A DNA stretch of 64,000 nucleotides, taken from the NCBI GenBank assembly GCA_030562215.1, contig JAUPFL010000002.1, positions 1,116,001 through 1,180,000 on the forward strand. The letters run 5' to 3'. Positions 49,987-59,748 of this stretch are shown here, piece after piece (position 1 is the stretch's first letter; each line of letters opens with the position of its first letter). A model generated the notes under the pieces. The model did no database searches, was not told the DNA's origin, and was given only the letters and a program-made list of their open reading frames with translations. The position numbers and the translations under genes were made by a program. This DNA is from Peribacillus frigoritolerans (GTDB lineage Bacteria > Bacillota > Bacilli > Bacillales > DSM-1321).

Positions 49987-50748
49987 ATGAAAGAAAACCT
50001 TATTTCCCGATTGAGATACCTGGAAAAGAAAGAGGATATAACCATATTGATGGCTGCTGTTACTGGCAGCCATTCTTTTGGTTTATCATCGGTCCAATCG
50101 GATTACGATGTTCGGTTTATATATGTTCGTAATGATAAGCGATCATACCTGAGCTTGAGTCTGCCAGTTGAAGTCATTCAAGTGAAAGAAGGCCTATTTG
50201 ACATGGAAGGCTGGGATCTATTTAAATCATCCCGTCTTACCTTAAAGAGTAATCCTGCTCTATTTGAATTGTTTCAGTCTCCTATCAAGTTGATAACCCA
50301 TCCTGATTATTATAGGAAGATGAAAGGTTTGATAGCGGATTGCTATTCCAAAAAGGCACTGGGGCACCATTACCATCGGATGATGGGCGACAATCTTCAA
50401 CAATTGACAAAAACAATGGATTCGGAAAGAAAAGAGCTAAAAATATGGATACAAGTGTACCGTTCGTATTTAATACTGGAATATATCATCCAACGGGGTT
50501 CGCTGCCACCATTATCGGTATGGGAATTACTTGATTTGGTTTCAATTGATCAAGGAATGAAAAACAGGATGACCCGGATATTTAAAGCAAAACAAATGGA
50601 AGAATGTATAAGCAACATTGAAAGTGAAAATAATCTTTCGCTAATAGAAGGGAAATCACTTTCCATAAAGAATGAGATAACTAGGCTACATCAAGGCAAG
50701 AACATGGAAATGGAGCTTAATGAATTAATTTGGGCCATTTTGGAATAG
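49987..50748 (+). CDS. Predicted nucleotidyltransferase (RlaP/YcgL type)
   Basis: 253 residues, intact. The Pol-beta-type nucleotidyltransferase motif is TGSHSFGLSSVQSDYDVRFIY (GS...D.D); the rest is helical and fits the RlaP family (PF10127) described as RNA-ligase-associated nucleotidyltransferases. The substrate is unknown. It lies 15 bp after dynA and 13 bp before the rhodanese gene, so the three may be cotranscribed. No RNA ligase is present in the window. Confidence 0.75.
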   Translation: MKENLISRLRYLEKKEDITILMAAVTGSHSFGLSSVQSDYDVRFIYVRNDKRSYLSLSLPVEVIQVKEGLFDMEGWDLFKSSRLTLKSNPALFELFQSPIKLITHPDYYRKMKGLIADCYSKKALGHHYHRMMGDNLQQLTKTMDSERKELKIWIQVYRSYLILEYIIQRGSLPPLSVWELLDLVSIDQGMKNRMTRIFKAKQMEECISNIESENNLSLIEGKSLSIKNEITRLHQGKNMEMELNELIWAILE

Positions 50749-50761
50749 GGGGTTATTCAGA

Positions 50762-51589
50762 ATGAGTTTCATAATCGAAAAAGAAGAACTGCTGCCGTTG
50801 TTGAATTCTAGAGATATCCGAATTTGTGATTGCCGCTTTCAGCTAGGTTTTCCTGATGCAGGGTATAATGAATACCAAAAAGACCATATTTCAGGCGCTG
50901 TTTATTTCGACCTTGAAAAGGACTTATCGGGTCAGATTCAAGAACATGGCGGAAGACATCCTCTTCCTGACCTGAAAACCTTCAAAGATAAACTGGAATC
51001 AAATGGAATCAATAATGATACGGTACTTATTGCTTATGATGGTGGGGAAGGTTCTTTTGCTTCCAGGTTTGTCTGGTTGCTCAGCTACCTTGGGCATCAG
51101 AATGTATTTGTTCTAAACGGGGATATCGCGCCTGGAGGGATGCGGGCTATCCGATTGACTCGAATCAAATGAATTATATGCCAACAGAATATCATATCGA
51201 TATAAATGAGTCCGTTTTTGCATCTTTTCGAAAAGTGAAGGATTACACTATGAATAGACCTGACGATATCGTTTTAATGGATTCAAGGGAATCTAAGCGC
51301 TACGAGGGAATCGAGGAGCCAATTGATAAAAAAGCCGGCCATATACCTGGTGCAGTAAATAAGGTGTGGACGAACGTTTTGGAAAATGGCTATTTTAAAA
51401 AAGAAGGAAGATCTTCAGTCGAATTTCACGGGTATCGGTAAAGATAAGGAAATCATTGTGTACTGTGGTTCAGGTGTAACGGCTTCACCCAATTATATCG
51501 CCTTGAAAGAAGCGGGCTTTAAAGATGTGAAGATTTATATTGGCAGTTTCAGTGACTGGATCTCGTATGATGATAATCCAATTGAATAA
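50762..51589 (+). CDS. Sulfurtransferase with two rhodanese domains (two frameshifts)
   Basis: About 275 residues. The first, inactive-type rhodanese domain (about 1-125) shows SGAVYFDLEKDLSG; the second (about 145-275) has MDSRESKRYEGIEEPID and the active-site loop VYCGSGVTAS with the persulfide-carrying Cys. This is the thiosulfate/3-mercaptopyruvate sulfurtransferase pattern. A missing G near 51122 (NGGYRAWRDAGYP expected) and an extra A near 51404 interrupt it. The ATG at 50762 follows GGGGGTT. Confidence 0.85.
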
Positions 51590-51668
51590 TATTATTTCCA
51601 ATTAAACGATCCTTAAAAAAGGGGACAGTTATGTTAAAATGGAAGTACATCATGATAGAGGTGATAAT

Positions 51669-52549
51669 GTGTTAATGAAAGAAAATGAGCAGCATCCTTC
51701 CTTTATGCTTGTCGATGGGATGGCGCTTTTATTTAGAGCTTTTTATGCAACGGCCGTTACTGGCCAATTCATGATTAACTCCAAAGGCGTCCCGACCAAT
51801 GCCGTTCAGGGTTTTTTGAAGCATATGCTGACGGCGGTGAATCACTTTTCACCCAGTCATGTAGCGGTGTGTTGGGATATGGGCAGCAAGACTTTCAGAA
51901 ATGAATTATTTGATGGATACAAGGCGAATCGATCAGAAGCTCCAGTCGAAATGATCCCTCAATTCGACTTAGCGAAAAAAGCGGTTGAAGCATTCGATAT
52001 CCCTAACATAGGGCTCTCTGGATATGAGGCGGATGACTGTATCGGGACAATTGCCAAGGCATCTGCACAGCATAGCCGAGTGGGTATATTGACTGGCGAT
52101 CAAGATATGCTTCAGTTAATAGATGAAAACATTTCCGTACTATTGTTAAAAAAGGGTATGGTAACTATGAGGTGCATAATCCCGATAGCTTTTTTGAATG
52201 GAAAGGGATCACGCCAAGGCAAATGATCGATTTAAAAGCTTTAATGGGTGATACAGCTGATAACTATCCCGGAGTTAAAGGAATCGGGGAGAAGACAGCA
52301 TTGAAATTATTGATACAGTATCAAAGTATCGAAGGCATTCTTGAAAATGTTGCTTCATTGACGAATGGGCAACGGGCTAAAATTGAATCCGCCGTCGATA
52401 TGCTTCATTTATCCAGAAAGCTAGCAGAAATAAAATGTGATGTACCAATTTCATGTCCTTTGGATGATGCCGTCTATCAGTTTGACCGCGAGAAGGTCAA
52501 AAATCTGGCTAGAGATCATGAATTCAGGACTTTACTGCGAATGATCTAA
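51669..52549 (+). CDS. ypcP: 5'-3' exonuclease (FEN, Pol I exonuclease-like) YpcP (one frameshift)
   Basis: About 293 residues: a stand-alone version of the 5' nuclease domain of DNA polymerase I, acting on flaps and RNA primers. Acidic metal-binding motifs are LVDGMALLFRAFYA, CWDMGSKTFRNELFDGYKANR, SGYEADDCIGTIA, TGDQDMLQLI and LMGDTADNYPGVKGIGEKTA, which includes the H3TH loop. A missing T near 52157 (KKGYGNYEVHNPD expected) splits it. The start is GTG at 51669 or ATG at 51675, both behind GAGGTG. Confidence 0.9.
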
Positions 52550-52559
52550 TCAAACAATC

Positions 52560-52586
52560 GGAGCTCCTAAATGGGAGCTCCTTTAT
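52560..52586 (+). terminator. Terminator after ypcP
   Basis: GGAGCTCC (52560-52567) pairs with GGAGCTCC (52574-52581), followed by TTTATTTT. Confidence 0.8.
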
Positions 52587-52682
52587 TTTGTACGGTGAGT
52601 TTTTTGTCGAAAAATGGATAGTCAAAATCTTTGATATACGGTAAGATAAAAATAAGGCAAGAAGTATGGAGTGGATGCAGAA

Positions 52683-52952
52683 GTGGCGAAATCAACTGAA
52701 GAGTATGTTAGTTTTTTAGAGGGTAAGGGGTTCACTTTTGGTAATGACGCGATTGGTTTTATTTATTTTGGTAAGCGCTACACGGATGCAAGTGATGTTT
52801 TAGTCAATGCAGCAATAGAATTGACTTTGAAGGTACAAAAGAATTTTGATGGCAGCTTTTATATCTCCTTTTTGGAAAACTTAAAACAAAATGGCATTGA
52901 AACGCGTAGTGCTGCGGTATCGTTTGCAAAAGAACAGGGGCTGCTTAAATAA
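52683..52952 (+). CDS. DUF6123 family small protein
   Basis: 89 residues, hydrophilic, no signal. STEEYVSFLEGKGF and GFIYFGKRYTDASD are recognisable features of a small conserved Bacillus family of unknown function. The GTG at 52683 lies about 9 bp after GGAG; an in-frame GTG at 52671 lies within that site. It has its own terminator. Confidence 0.65.
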   Translation: MAKSTEEYVSFLEGKGFTFGNDAIGFIYFGKRYTDASDVLVNAAIELTLKVQKNFDGSFYISFLENLKQNGIETRSAAVSFAKEQGLLK

Positions 52953-52986
52953 ATCGGACTTCATAACTGGAAGTCCGATTTATTTT
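52947..52986. terminator. Bidirectional terminator between DUF6123 and the EamA transporter
   Basis: AAATAAATCGGACTT (52947-52961) pairs with AAGTCCGATTTATTT (52971-52985), between convergent genes, with T-runs on both strands. Confidence 0.85.
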
Positions 52987-52996
52987 ATTGGCCTTT

Positions 52997-53905
52997 TCAA
53001 GAAAACTCCTGTGTCACCGGTTTCTTTTTCTTAACAGGCAGTTCTGCAAATATCATTCCCAAGAAAATGAATGCGCAGCCGATGATGGAAGCGGAAGTCA
53101 ATTTTTCCCCTATCAATATGTATGAGGATAACGCAGCAAAAACCGGTTCCATTGAAAAGATCAGCGCCACTCTTGTAGGTGTCGTATAGGCTTGGAAGAA
53201 GGTTTGTGCGAAAAAGGCGAACGCCGTGGCAAGGGCTGCCGTAACCAATAAAGCAGTCCATACATCCTTCTGTAACATAACCTCCGAGCTGAAGATGACG
53301 GAATGATTCTCTTTGAAAATGAAGGCTGAAACAAATGATAATAAAGATACGGTGGAAACCTGAATCAGCGTCAGCGGTAAAGCGGGAAGGGTCTTGGCAT
53401 ATTTAGCGGTAGTTATGATTTGCATGGCAAAACTGATTGCACATAAAAATACCAGTAAATCACCGATATTCAAATTGGACCGGTCAGCGAAAGTCATTAA
53501 ATAAAGCCCGATGGTTGCGGCTGCGACACCTATTATTGTATTGCGGGAAAGCCTATGTTTTAATAGCAGCAGGGAAAAAACAGGTACCATGACAACACTT
53601 AATCCTGTTATAAAGCCTGTCTTCGCAGGCGTTGTATAATTCAATCCGATCGTTTGAAGCCCATAGCCCAGAAAAAGCCAAACCCCAATATGAAACCCAG
53701 CTATAATAAGGCCCTTATTCCAGTTTTTCCCCTTTTTGTGTAGAGTCGATATATAAGGGATGAGCAAGAATACGAACGCCATGAAGAAACGGACGGCATT
53801 AAACGTGAAGGGGTCAAGAAAAGATAGCGCATTTTGAACCATGACAAAAGTTACGCCCCAGATGAATACAACGAATAATAATGAAAAATCAGCTGTCTTG
53901 TTCAT
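52997..53905 (-). CDS. DMT-superfamily transporter (two EamA domains)
   Basis: 302 residues with ten hydrophobic segments in two EamA repeats, intact. VVFIWGVTFVMVQNALSFLDP near the N-terminus and ALIFSMEPVFAALSSYILIGE in the second repeat are classical. Such proteins export amino acids or small metabolites; the substrate is unknown. The start overlaps the end of the RNase HI gene by 17 bp, so translation is coupled. Confidence 0.85.
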   Translation of the reverse strand: MNKTADFSLLFVVFIWGVTFVMVQNALSFLDPFTFNAVRFFMAFVFLLIPYISTLHKKGKNWNKGLIIAGFHIGVWLFLGYGLQTIGLNYTTPAKTGFITGLSVVMVPVFSLLLLKHRLSRNTIIGVAAATIGLYLMTFADRSNLNIGDLLVFLCAISFAMQIITTAKYAKTLPALPLTLIQVSTVSLLSFVSAFIFKENHSVIFSSEVMLQKDVWTALLVTAALATAFAFFAQTFFQAYTTPTRVALIFSMEPVFAALSSYILIGEKLTSASIIGCAFIFLGMIFAELPVKKKKPVTQEFS

Positions 53906-54302
53906 GAATTTCCTCAGCCTTATTCAATCGAATGGCCCGTCGCGCCAACTCATCCGCGGACTTATTTTCGATATTTGGAATCCATTTCATGAAAAATAAA
54001 TCAAGTTCGTCGGAAAGCTTTAACGCCCGTTCCAGCAAAAGGGCATACTTATTTTTGGCAAATCTTTTTTCAATGGCCTGGTTGATGGCTTGGGAGTCCG
54101 TACGAAAAGAAACGATTTGATACTTATTGGCAACACAAATCTCCAATGCTTTGATTAAGGCATGGAACTCCGCTTCATGGTTTTCCATATTGCCAAGCGG
54201 AAAGGAATGCCTCTCGACCACACCGTTATTATTTATGAAAACTCCTGCGCCGCTCGGACCGGGATTGCCCGCACTGGCACCATCAATATACACTTCGATC
54301 AA
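53889..54302 (-). CDS. ypdQ: RNase HI-family protein (YpdQ type)
   Basis: 137 residues, intact. YIDGASAGNPGPSGAG carries the first catalytic Asp, NHEAEFHAL the Glu, FRTDSQAINQ the second Asp and NKSADELARRA the last acidic residue, so the DEDD set is complete. It degrades the RNA of RNA/DNA hybrids if active; some YpdQ-type proteins have weak or no activity. It lacks the basic handle region of E. coli RNase HI. Confidence 0.85.
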   Translation of the reverse strand: MIEVYIDGASAGNPGPSGAGVFINNNGVVERHSFPLGNMENHEAEFHALIKALEICVANKYQIVSFRTDSQAINQAIEKRFAKNKYALLLERALKLSDELDLFFMKWIPNIENKSADELARRAIRLNKAEEIHEQDS

Positions 54303-54506
54303 TATGTGCTCCTCCTCGAGTTTAACTATTAAAATGTTCGATATATAAAATTAAGATTGAAACATGAGAATTTCAGGCTGATATGGGAACTATAATTAAA
54401 AAGAGTGATTCAAATGCTTACAATATATTATAAAGGGTATGACGAGAAAAAGGTATGAAAATTGTAAGCTGTTCATTATGGATCGTGAATGGATAAGGAG
54501 CTGGAA

Positions 54507-55180
54507 ATGTTGAAGGTAATTATGCAATGGACATATCATGCTTCAAAAAAACCATCTGCCGATTTCGTTTCGGATTGGCTTGATGCCGGGACTGCACTGG
54601 TCATTACGGAAGATCTTGAAAAGGCGGGAAAGCTGAAAGAAGTGGAATTCAAGGATGAATTCGATACAACATGGACCAAGAAGGAGCTAAAGAAACTCCT
54701 GACGGAAGTTGAAGAAGAACCGCAGGATGTGACGGTTTTTTTGATGGAGGTTTTCAAAAAGATGAAAAAGTGGCAGGAATTGGTGTTGCCATTTATTTTC
54801 GTCAAGGAAAGAAGTTCTGGCGGTTGCGCACCAATGTGAAATTGGAGCAATTCGAATCCAATAATGAAGCTGAATATGCGGCCTTTCATGAAGCGGTCAG
54901 GCAGATGGAGGATCTTGGAATCCACCATCAAAGCTGTGTCTTTAAAGGGGATTCTCTCGTTGTCTTAAATCAACTCTCCGGTGAATGGCCCTGTATGGAA
55001 GAAAACTTAAATAAATGGCTGGACCGCATTGAAGCGAAACTGGATAAATTAAAGATCATTCCAGTCTGCAAGCCGATTTCTCGAAAGGAAAACCAGGAAG
55101 CCGATCGCCTGGCCACACTTGCACTGCAGGGAAAAGCCATTTTCAGCAAAATAGAAATTGCTGGGTCAAAGGAGCCATAA
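54507..55180 (+). CDS. ypeP: RNase H-like protein YpeP (one frameshift)
   Basis: About 224 residues. An uncharacterised N-terminal segment (about 1-70) is followed by an RNase H fold: VFFDGGFQKDEKVAGIGVAI, ESNNEAEYAAFHEAV, FKGDSLVVLNQL and ENQEADRLATLA contain all four expected acidic residues. A missing T near 54740 splits it. The ATG at 54507 follows AAGGAG. Divergent from ypdQ, another RNase H-like gene, and followed by ypeQ 5 bp later. Confidence 0.85.
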
Positions 55181-55185
55181 CAACA

Positions 55186-55371
55186 ATGAACAGGAAAAAA
55201 ATATATGAAGAAGTGGAAGATGTCCTCATTTCATTTTGCCAAGATTGTTTTTTAAGAAAGCATTTTCGAAAAGAGAAGGGGCGTACATATGCCCATCAGT
55301 TCTGTATTTCAGAATGTACGGTTGGTGAAAAATTAAAACAGCTGGGCAATGAACTTAGTGACCGATCTTAA
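55186..55371 (+). CDS. ypeQ: Zinc-finger-domain protein YpeQ
   Basis: 61 residues, intact. FCQDCFLRKHFRKEKGR and AHQFCISECTVGEKL supply the Cys/His residues of a small zinc finger characteristic of the YpeQ family. It directly follows ypeP, as in B. subtilis. Function unknown; nucleic acid binding is a guess from the fold. Confidence 0.8.
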   Translation: MNRKKIYEEVEDVLISFCQDCFLRKHFRKEKGRTYAHQFCISECTVGEKLKQLGNELSDRS

Positions 55372-55445
55372 GTGCCCAAAAGTGGTTTCATTAAGATACA
55401 AGCTAATGAAGGATATGGTATTATAGGTAAAAAATAGAGAAAAGT

Positions 55446-56428
55446 GTGAGAGCAATGAAAACTAGAAGAGGGAAGCTAAATAATGCCAAACCGCCTATTA
55501 CCATACCTGAAATTGATTTTATAATGGAAGAATTGAAAAAAGGTTCATCTCCTTTAACGGTAGATCATGCACAACCTAACGTAAAGATTCATGAAAGAAT
55601 CAACGAAGCTTCTCTTCAAATGAAAAACATCTTTCAAGAAATACGTAAAGAAGGAAAAATACAGCTTGAAAAGTTTGAATTGATTAAAGCAAAAGTTGCA
55701 CCAGTCATTGCAGAAGCTGCAATGAATCCTGATATTTATTACCTTTTCGATGAGATGCAAGCAAATAACGAGTACACGTATAGGCATAATATCGGTGTCG
55801 GGATCATTTCCACTTATCTGGGGATGAAGCTTGGATTATCTAAAGAAAACCTTTCAGCCCTGGCATTGGCAGCCATACTGCATGACGTGGGTAAAACAAG
55901 GATTTCGGAGAGTATATTGGAAAAACCGGGAAAACTGACTGAGGCAGAATATGAAGAAATGAAACGCCATGTCATTTATGGGTATGAATTACTTAAAAAT
56001 ATCCCTGGAATCCCCCATCGATTGCATTAACAGCCCTCCAGCACCATGAACGGGAAGATGGGCAAGGCTATCCACTTGGACTGGGTGCGAATGAAATCCA
56101 TCATCATGCGAAAATCGTCGCTATAGCCGACGTATTCCATGCGATGTCTTCAAATCGTGTATATCATCAGGCCATGCCGTTTTATAAGGTGATTGAGCAA
56201 ATGAACAGTGATATGTTCAGTAAATTCAATCCAGAAATCCTGCTGGTGTTGGTTAGCCGATTAATGTCCACTTTGGTCGGAAAAGAAGTCATGCTTACCA
56301 ATGGACAATTTGGGACGATCATCATGATCAATCCCTACAATCCCCTTAAGGTTTTATTGAAAACCAGTACAGAGATCATAGATTTGCGAATGGAAAAAGA
56401 ATGGCAGATTAAACGAATCATCGGTTAA
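55446..56428 (+). CDS. HD-GYP domain phosphodiesterase (one frameshift)
   Basis: About 327 residues. An N-terminal helical segment (about 20-100) precedes the HD-GYP domain (about 115-285) with ILHDVGK and, after the correction, HHEREDGQGYPLG. HD-GYP proteins hydrolyse cyclic di-GMP or related cyclic dinucleotides with a two- or three-iron site. A missing C in the C-run at 56012-56016 breaks PGIPPSIALTALQHHE. Start at the GTG at 55446 or ATG at 55455; neither has a strong site. Confidence 0.8.
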
Positions 56429-56434
56429 TGGAAA

Positions 56435-56464
56435 AAGAGCCCGATTATAATAAATCGGGCTCTT
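56435..56464. terminator. Bidirectional terminator between the HD-GYP gene and nsrR
   Basis: AAGAGCCCGATT pairs with AATCGGGCTCTT around a short AT loop, between convergent genes; it overlaps the nsrR 3' end. Confidence 0.8.
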
Positions 56465-56909
56465 CGTCATTCTGCTTTACCGAATCGAAATAGGTTTTGA
56501 GCATCACTTTATTTTCGCTGAAGTCTGCAATCGTATATTGATCAAGGACCTTTAGAAAAGCATCCAAGGCATTGTTAAGGACAAATTTCAATGAACAAAC
56601 GGGAGAAATCACACAGTTATCGTGATCTTTAAAACATTCCACTAAGTAAAAATCCTCTTCGGTTCGCCGTACCAGTTCCCCTACATTTATTTCAGCGGGT
56701 GATTTTGCAAGCCGAAAACCGCCATTTCTTCCACGAATCGTCTCAATATAGCCTAATTTTCCAAGATTATGAACAATCTTCATCAAATGATTTTTAGACA
56801 GTTGATAGACTTCAGAAATCTCTTTAATATTTGATAATTTGCTTTGGTCGTGGGTAGCCAGGTAAATCAACACTCTAAGTGAGTAATCGGAATAACTCGT
56901 CAACCTCAT
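56445..56909 (-). CDS. nsrR: Nitric-oxide-sensing Rrf2-family repressor NsrR
   Basis: 154 residues. The winged helix starts MRLTSYSDYSLRVLIYLAT and includes YQLSKNHLMKIVHNLGKLGY; three Cys in VECFKDHDNCVISPVCSL ligate the 4Fe-4S cluster that reacts with NO. The ATG at 56909 follows GTGAGGCG; an earlier in-frame ATG is less likely. It is divergent from hmp, its classic target, and a matching operator lies in front of hmp. Confidence 0.9.
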   Translation of the reverse strand: MRLTSYSDYSLRVLIYLATHDQSKLSNIKEISEVYQLSKNHLMKIVHNLGKLGYIETIRGRNGGFRLAKSPAEINVGELVRRTEEDFYLVECFKDHDNCVISPVCSLKFVLNNALDAFLKVLDQYTIADFSENKVMLKTYFDSVKQNDEEPDLL

Positions 56910-57008
56910 GTTTATCGCCTCACATTCTATCCCCATTTGACTATATCATAAATGTGAACATTTTATAAACATGAAAACTTATTATTTGAAAAAGATGTAT
57001 AAAAAATA

Positions 57009-57063
57009 TTGCTTTTAACGCATTTAAGTTCTAATATAAACATGTATTTAAAATACTTGTTTA
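57009..57063 (+). promoter_or_regulatory. hmp promoter with NsrR-type operator
   Basis: TTGCTT (57009-57014), 17-bp spacer and TAATAT (57032-57037) form a sigma-A promoter. Directly after it the near-palindrome AACATGTATTTAAAATACTT (within 57038-57063) matches NsrR-type sites, with half-sites ACATGTATTT and AAATACTTGT. Binding there would block the start of hmp transcription until NO damages the cluster. Confidence 0.75.
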
Positions 57064-57080
57064 TGAAAAGGGGTTTACCT

Positions 57081-58289
57081 ATGCTATCCCAGAAAACTAT
57101 CGATGTTATCAAATCAACCGTACCTGTATTAGAAGTGCATGGTACAACTATCACAACTGTATTCTATAAAAATCTTTTCGAAGCACATCCTGAATTATTA
57201 AATGTTTTTAATCATGCCAATCAAAAAAAGGGGCGCCAGCAAACTGCACTTGCCAACACGGTTTTGGCAGCAGCTAAATATATAGATCAACTTGAAACGA
57301 TAATACCTGTCGTGAAGCAAATAGCACAAAAACATAGAAGTCTTGCAGTTAAAGCCGAACATTATCCCATTGTTGGAGAATATCTATTAGGTGCAATCAA
57401 GGAAGTGTTACAAGATTCGGCTACAGAAGAAATCCTTCAAGCCTGGGGAGAGGCATATGGAGTCATTGCGGATGTCTTCATTAGCATCGAAAAAGAAATG
57501 TACGACGAAGCTTCCAGTCAGGCCGGTGGATGGTCTGATTTCAAACGATTCACAGTGGTGGAAAAAGTACGGGAAAGTGACGTAATCACTTCCTTTTATT
57601 TAAAGCCATCAGATGGAGATAAGGTTCCGGCATTTCTACCAGGACAATATATTACTGTTCGGATCGAGATACCGGGTGAACGCTATTTATTCAACCGTCA
57701 GTATAGTTTGTCTGATGTTCCAGGAAAAGATTATTTCCGGATTTCCGTTAAAAAAGAAAAGCCGGGAACCTCTCCTGATGGAAGGGTCTCTAACTACTTG
57801 CATGAATCCATTCAGATGGGTGACAGTATTGAGGTAACGGCTCCTGCAGGAGATTTTACCATCGATTTGGAAAAACGAACACCGGCAGTATTCTTGAGCG
57901 GAGGCGTTGGCATAACGCCTTTCATGAGCATGGTTCATGCGGTAGCTGAACAAACACCTGAGCGTGATGTACAATTCATTCATGCGACCGATAATGGCAA
58001 TTTACAGCCGTTCAGAATGGAACTGACAGAACTAGCCCACAAGCTTACCAACTATCAATTATCCTTTGTCTTTAAAAATCCGAGTGAGGATGACAAGAAG
58101 CTGCCGAATTTTGAAAAGGAAGGGTATATTGATAAGGAATTATTGAGCAGTTTTATTAAACCTGAAGCTGATTATTATGTGTGTGGCCCTGTTCCTTTCA
58201 TGAAGGCGATCATCACTTACCTGAAAGAATTGGGGATAGATACGGATAAAATTCATTATGAGTTCTTCGGCCCGGCAATTGCGTTATAA
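57081..58289 (+). CDS. hmp: Flavohemoglobin (nitric oxide dioxygenase)
   Basis: 402 residues, intact. The globin domain (about 1-137) includes the proximal-His region IAQKHRSLAVKAEHYPIVGE; the ferredoxin-reductase part has the FAD motif RQYSLSDVPG and the NAD(P)H motif FLSGGVGITPFMSM, ending near FFGPAIAL. It oxidises NO to nitrate using O2 and NADH. The ATG at 57081 follows AAAAGGGG. Divergent from nsrR and presumably repressed by it. Confidence 0.95.
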   Translation: MLSQKTIDVIKSTVPVLEVHGTTITTVFYKNLFEAHPELLNVFNHANQKKGRQQTALANTVLAAAKYIDQLETIIPVVKQIAQKHRSLAVKAEHYPIVGEYLLGAIKEVLQDSATEEILQAWGEAYGVIADVFISIEKEMYDEASSQAGGWSDFKRFTVVEKVRESDVITSFYLKPSDGDKVPAFLPGQYITVRIEIPGERYLFNRQYSLSDVPGKDYFRISVKKEKPGTSPDGRVSNYLHESIQMGDSIEVTAPAGDFTIDLEKRTPAVFLSGGVGITPFMSMVHAVAEQTPERDVQFIHATDNGNLQPFRMELTELAHKLTNYQLSFVFKNPSEDDKKLPNFEKEGYIDKELLSSFIKPEADYYVCGPVPFMKAIITYLKELGIDTDKIHYEFFGPAIAL

Positions 58290-58313
58290 GGTTCATTCAT
58301 CGCAGGAATGTTA

Positions 58314-58344
58314 TTGACATTAAGCAGATAATTTTGCATACTAT
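58314..58344 (+). promoter_or_regulatory. Promoter of the T-box/proBA transcript
   Basis: TTGACA (58314-58319) and TACTAT (58339-58344) with a 19-bp spacer, or the overlapping TATATT; transcription would start just before the T-box leader. Confidence 0.55.
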
Positions 58345-58354
58345 ATTAAAACAA

Positions 58355-58590
58355 TGAACGTTGAGAGAAGATTAGTATGCGAGAATCACTGTGACAGAGA
58401 GCGGCGTCAATTGCTGGAAGACCCGCGACAGGAAAGCGCAGAACCTGCTTCTTGAGTCCTATGCAAAACATAGGCGCAAATCCTGGCGTTATCAGGCAAA
58501 GTGGAATGCATGAACTTGCATTCAATGAAGGTGGTACCACGGAGAGCAGCCCTTTTCGTCCTTATTTCGAGGATGAAAAGGGCTTTTTTC
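58355..58590 (+). ncRNA. T-box leader, probably proline-specific
   Basis: Stem I features (GTGACAGAGAGC, the distal GCTGGAAGACCCGCGAC) are followed by a specifier-loop candidate GAACCTGC with CCT (58444-58446, Pro) and the invariant T-box AAGGTGGTACCACGG (58528-58542). The terminator AGCCCTTTTCGTCC / GGATGAAAAGGGCT lies at 58548-58584 with six T. Uncharged tRNA-Pro should favour read-through into proBA. The specifier is read by eye; the T-box class is certain. Confidence 0.9.
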
Positions 58591-58622
58591 ATGTCTTAGA
58601 TATTTATTGGAGGAAGTAATCG

Positions 58623-59710
58623 ATGGAAAAGAAACGCATCGTTGTAAAGATAGGAAGTAGTTCTTTGACCAACACACAAGGTGAAATCGACCAAAACAAA
58701 TTTTCCGATCATATCCAGGCAGTGGCAGCATTAAGGAAAGCGGGACATGAAGTTGTCCTTGTTTCATCAGGTGCGGTAGCGACAGGTTTTCGCAAGCTCG
58801 GCTACCCTACGAGACCTGTCACTCTCAAAGGAAAACAAGCTGCTGCAGCGGTAGGGCAAAGCCTATTGATTCAATCATATATGGAACAATTAGGGAATTT
58901 TGGAATCGTTCCGGCACAGATTTTATTAACAAGGAAAGATTTCTCGAAAAAAGATAGATATAAAAATGCATATGCGACATTGATGGAATTGCTTGAACGC
59001 GGCATCCTTCCGATTATAAATGAAAATGATACAGTATCGGTCGAGGAGTTGACTTTTGGTGATAATGATATGCTATCCGCCTTAGTAAGCGGGTTGGTCC
59101 ACGCGACGAACTTGATCATATTAACGGACATTAATGGGCTCTATGATTCCAATCCACAGACAAATCCGGGGGCGAAACGATTTGATGAATTATCCGAAGT
59201 AACGGCGGATTTACTGCAAATGGCAGAAGGTGCAGGATCTAATGTCGGAACCGGGGTATGAAATCGAAGCTGATTGCAGCACAAACTGCATTGTCTCTAG
59301 GGGTGAAAGTATTCATCGGATCTGGTTTGGGGAGTGATAAACTTTTAACGATCCTTGAAGGCAATGGTGATGGCACGTATATAGGGAATGAAGACATGGC
59401 GACGGTAACGAAAAACAAACAATGGATATCCCTTCATTCACAAGTTTCCGGAAAAATTTTCGTTGATGAAGGTGCCGAAAGGGCTCTGGTTTCAAATGGC
59501 AGCAGTCTGTTGCCAGCTGGGATTTATGAAATTAAAGGAGCATTCAATAAGGGGGATGTTGTCGAAGTCTTTGGTGCAAATGGATTATTAGGGAGGGGTG
59601 AGGTCCTTTATTCCGACGAAGAATTAAAACAGGCAATGGGAAAGAGGACATCCGAGCTTGTGATCACTTCCATAGAAGTGATCCATCGTGATAAATGGGT
59701 GAAAGCATAA
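58623..59710 (+). CDS. proB: Glutamate 5-kinase (one frameshift)
   Basis: About 362 residues; phosphorylates glutamate in the first step of proline synthesis. The amino-acid-kinase domain starts [15 protein letters not shown] and contains [27 protein letters not shown] and the ADP site [16 protein letters not shown]; a C-terminal PUA domain covers about 275-360. A missing G near 59256 breaks the GTGGM segment. The ATG at 58623 follows GGAGGAAG. It heads the T-box-controlled proBA operon. Confidence 0.9.
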
Positions 59711-59748
59711 AAAATCAATTTTCATGAAAGATAAGGGGGCATTTAGAA

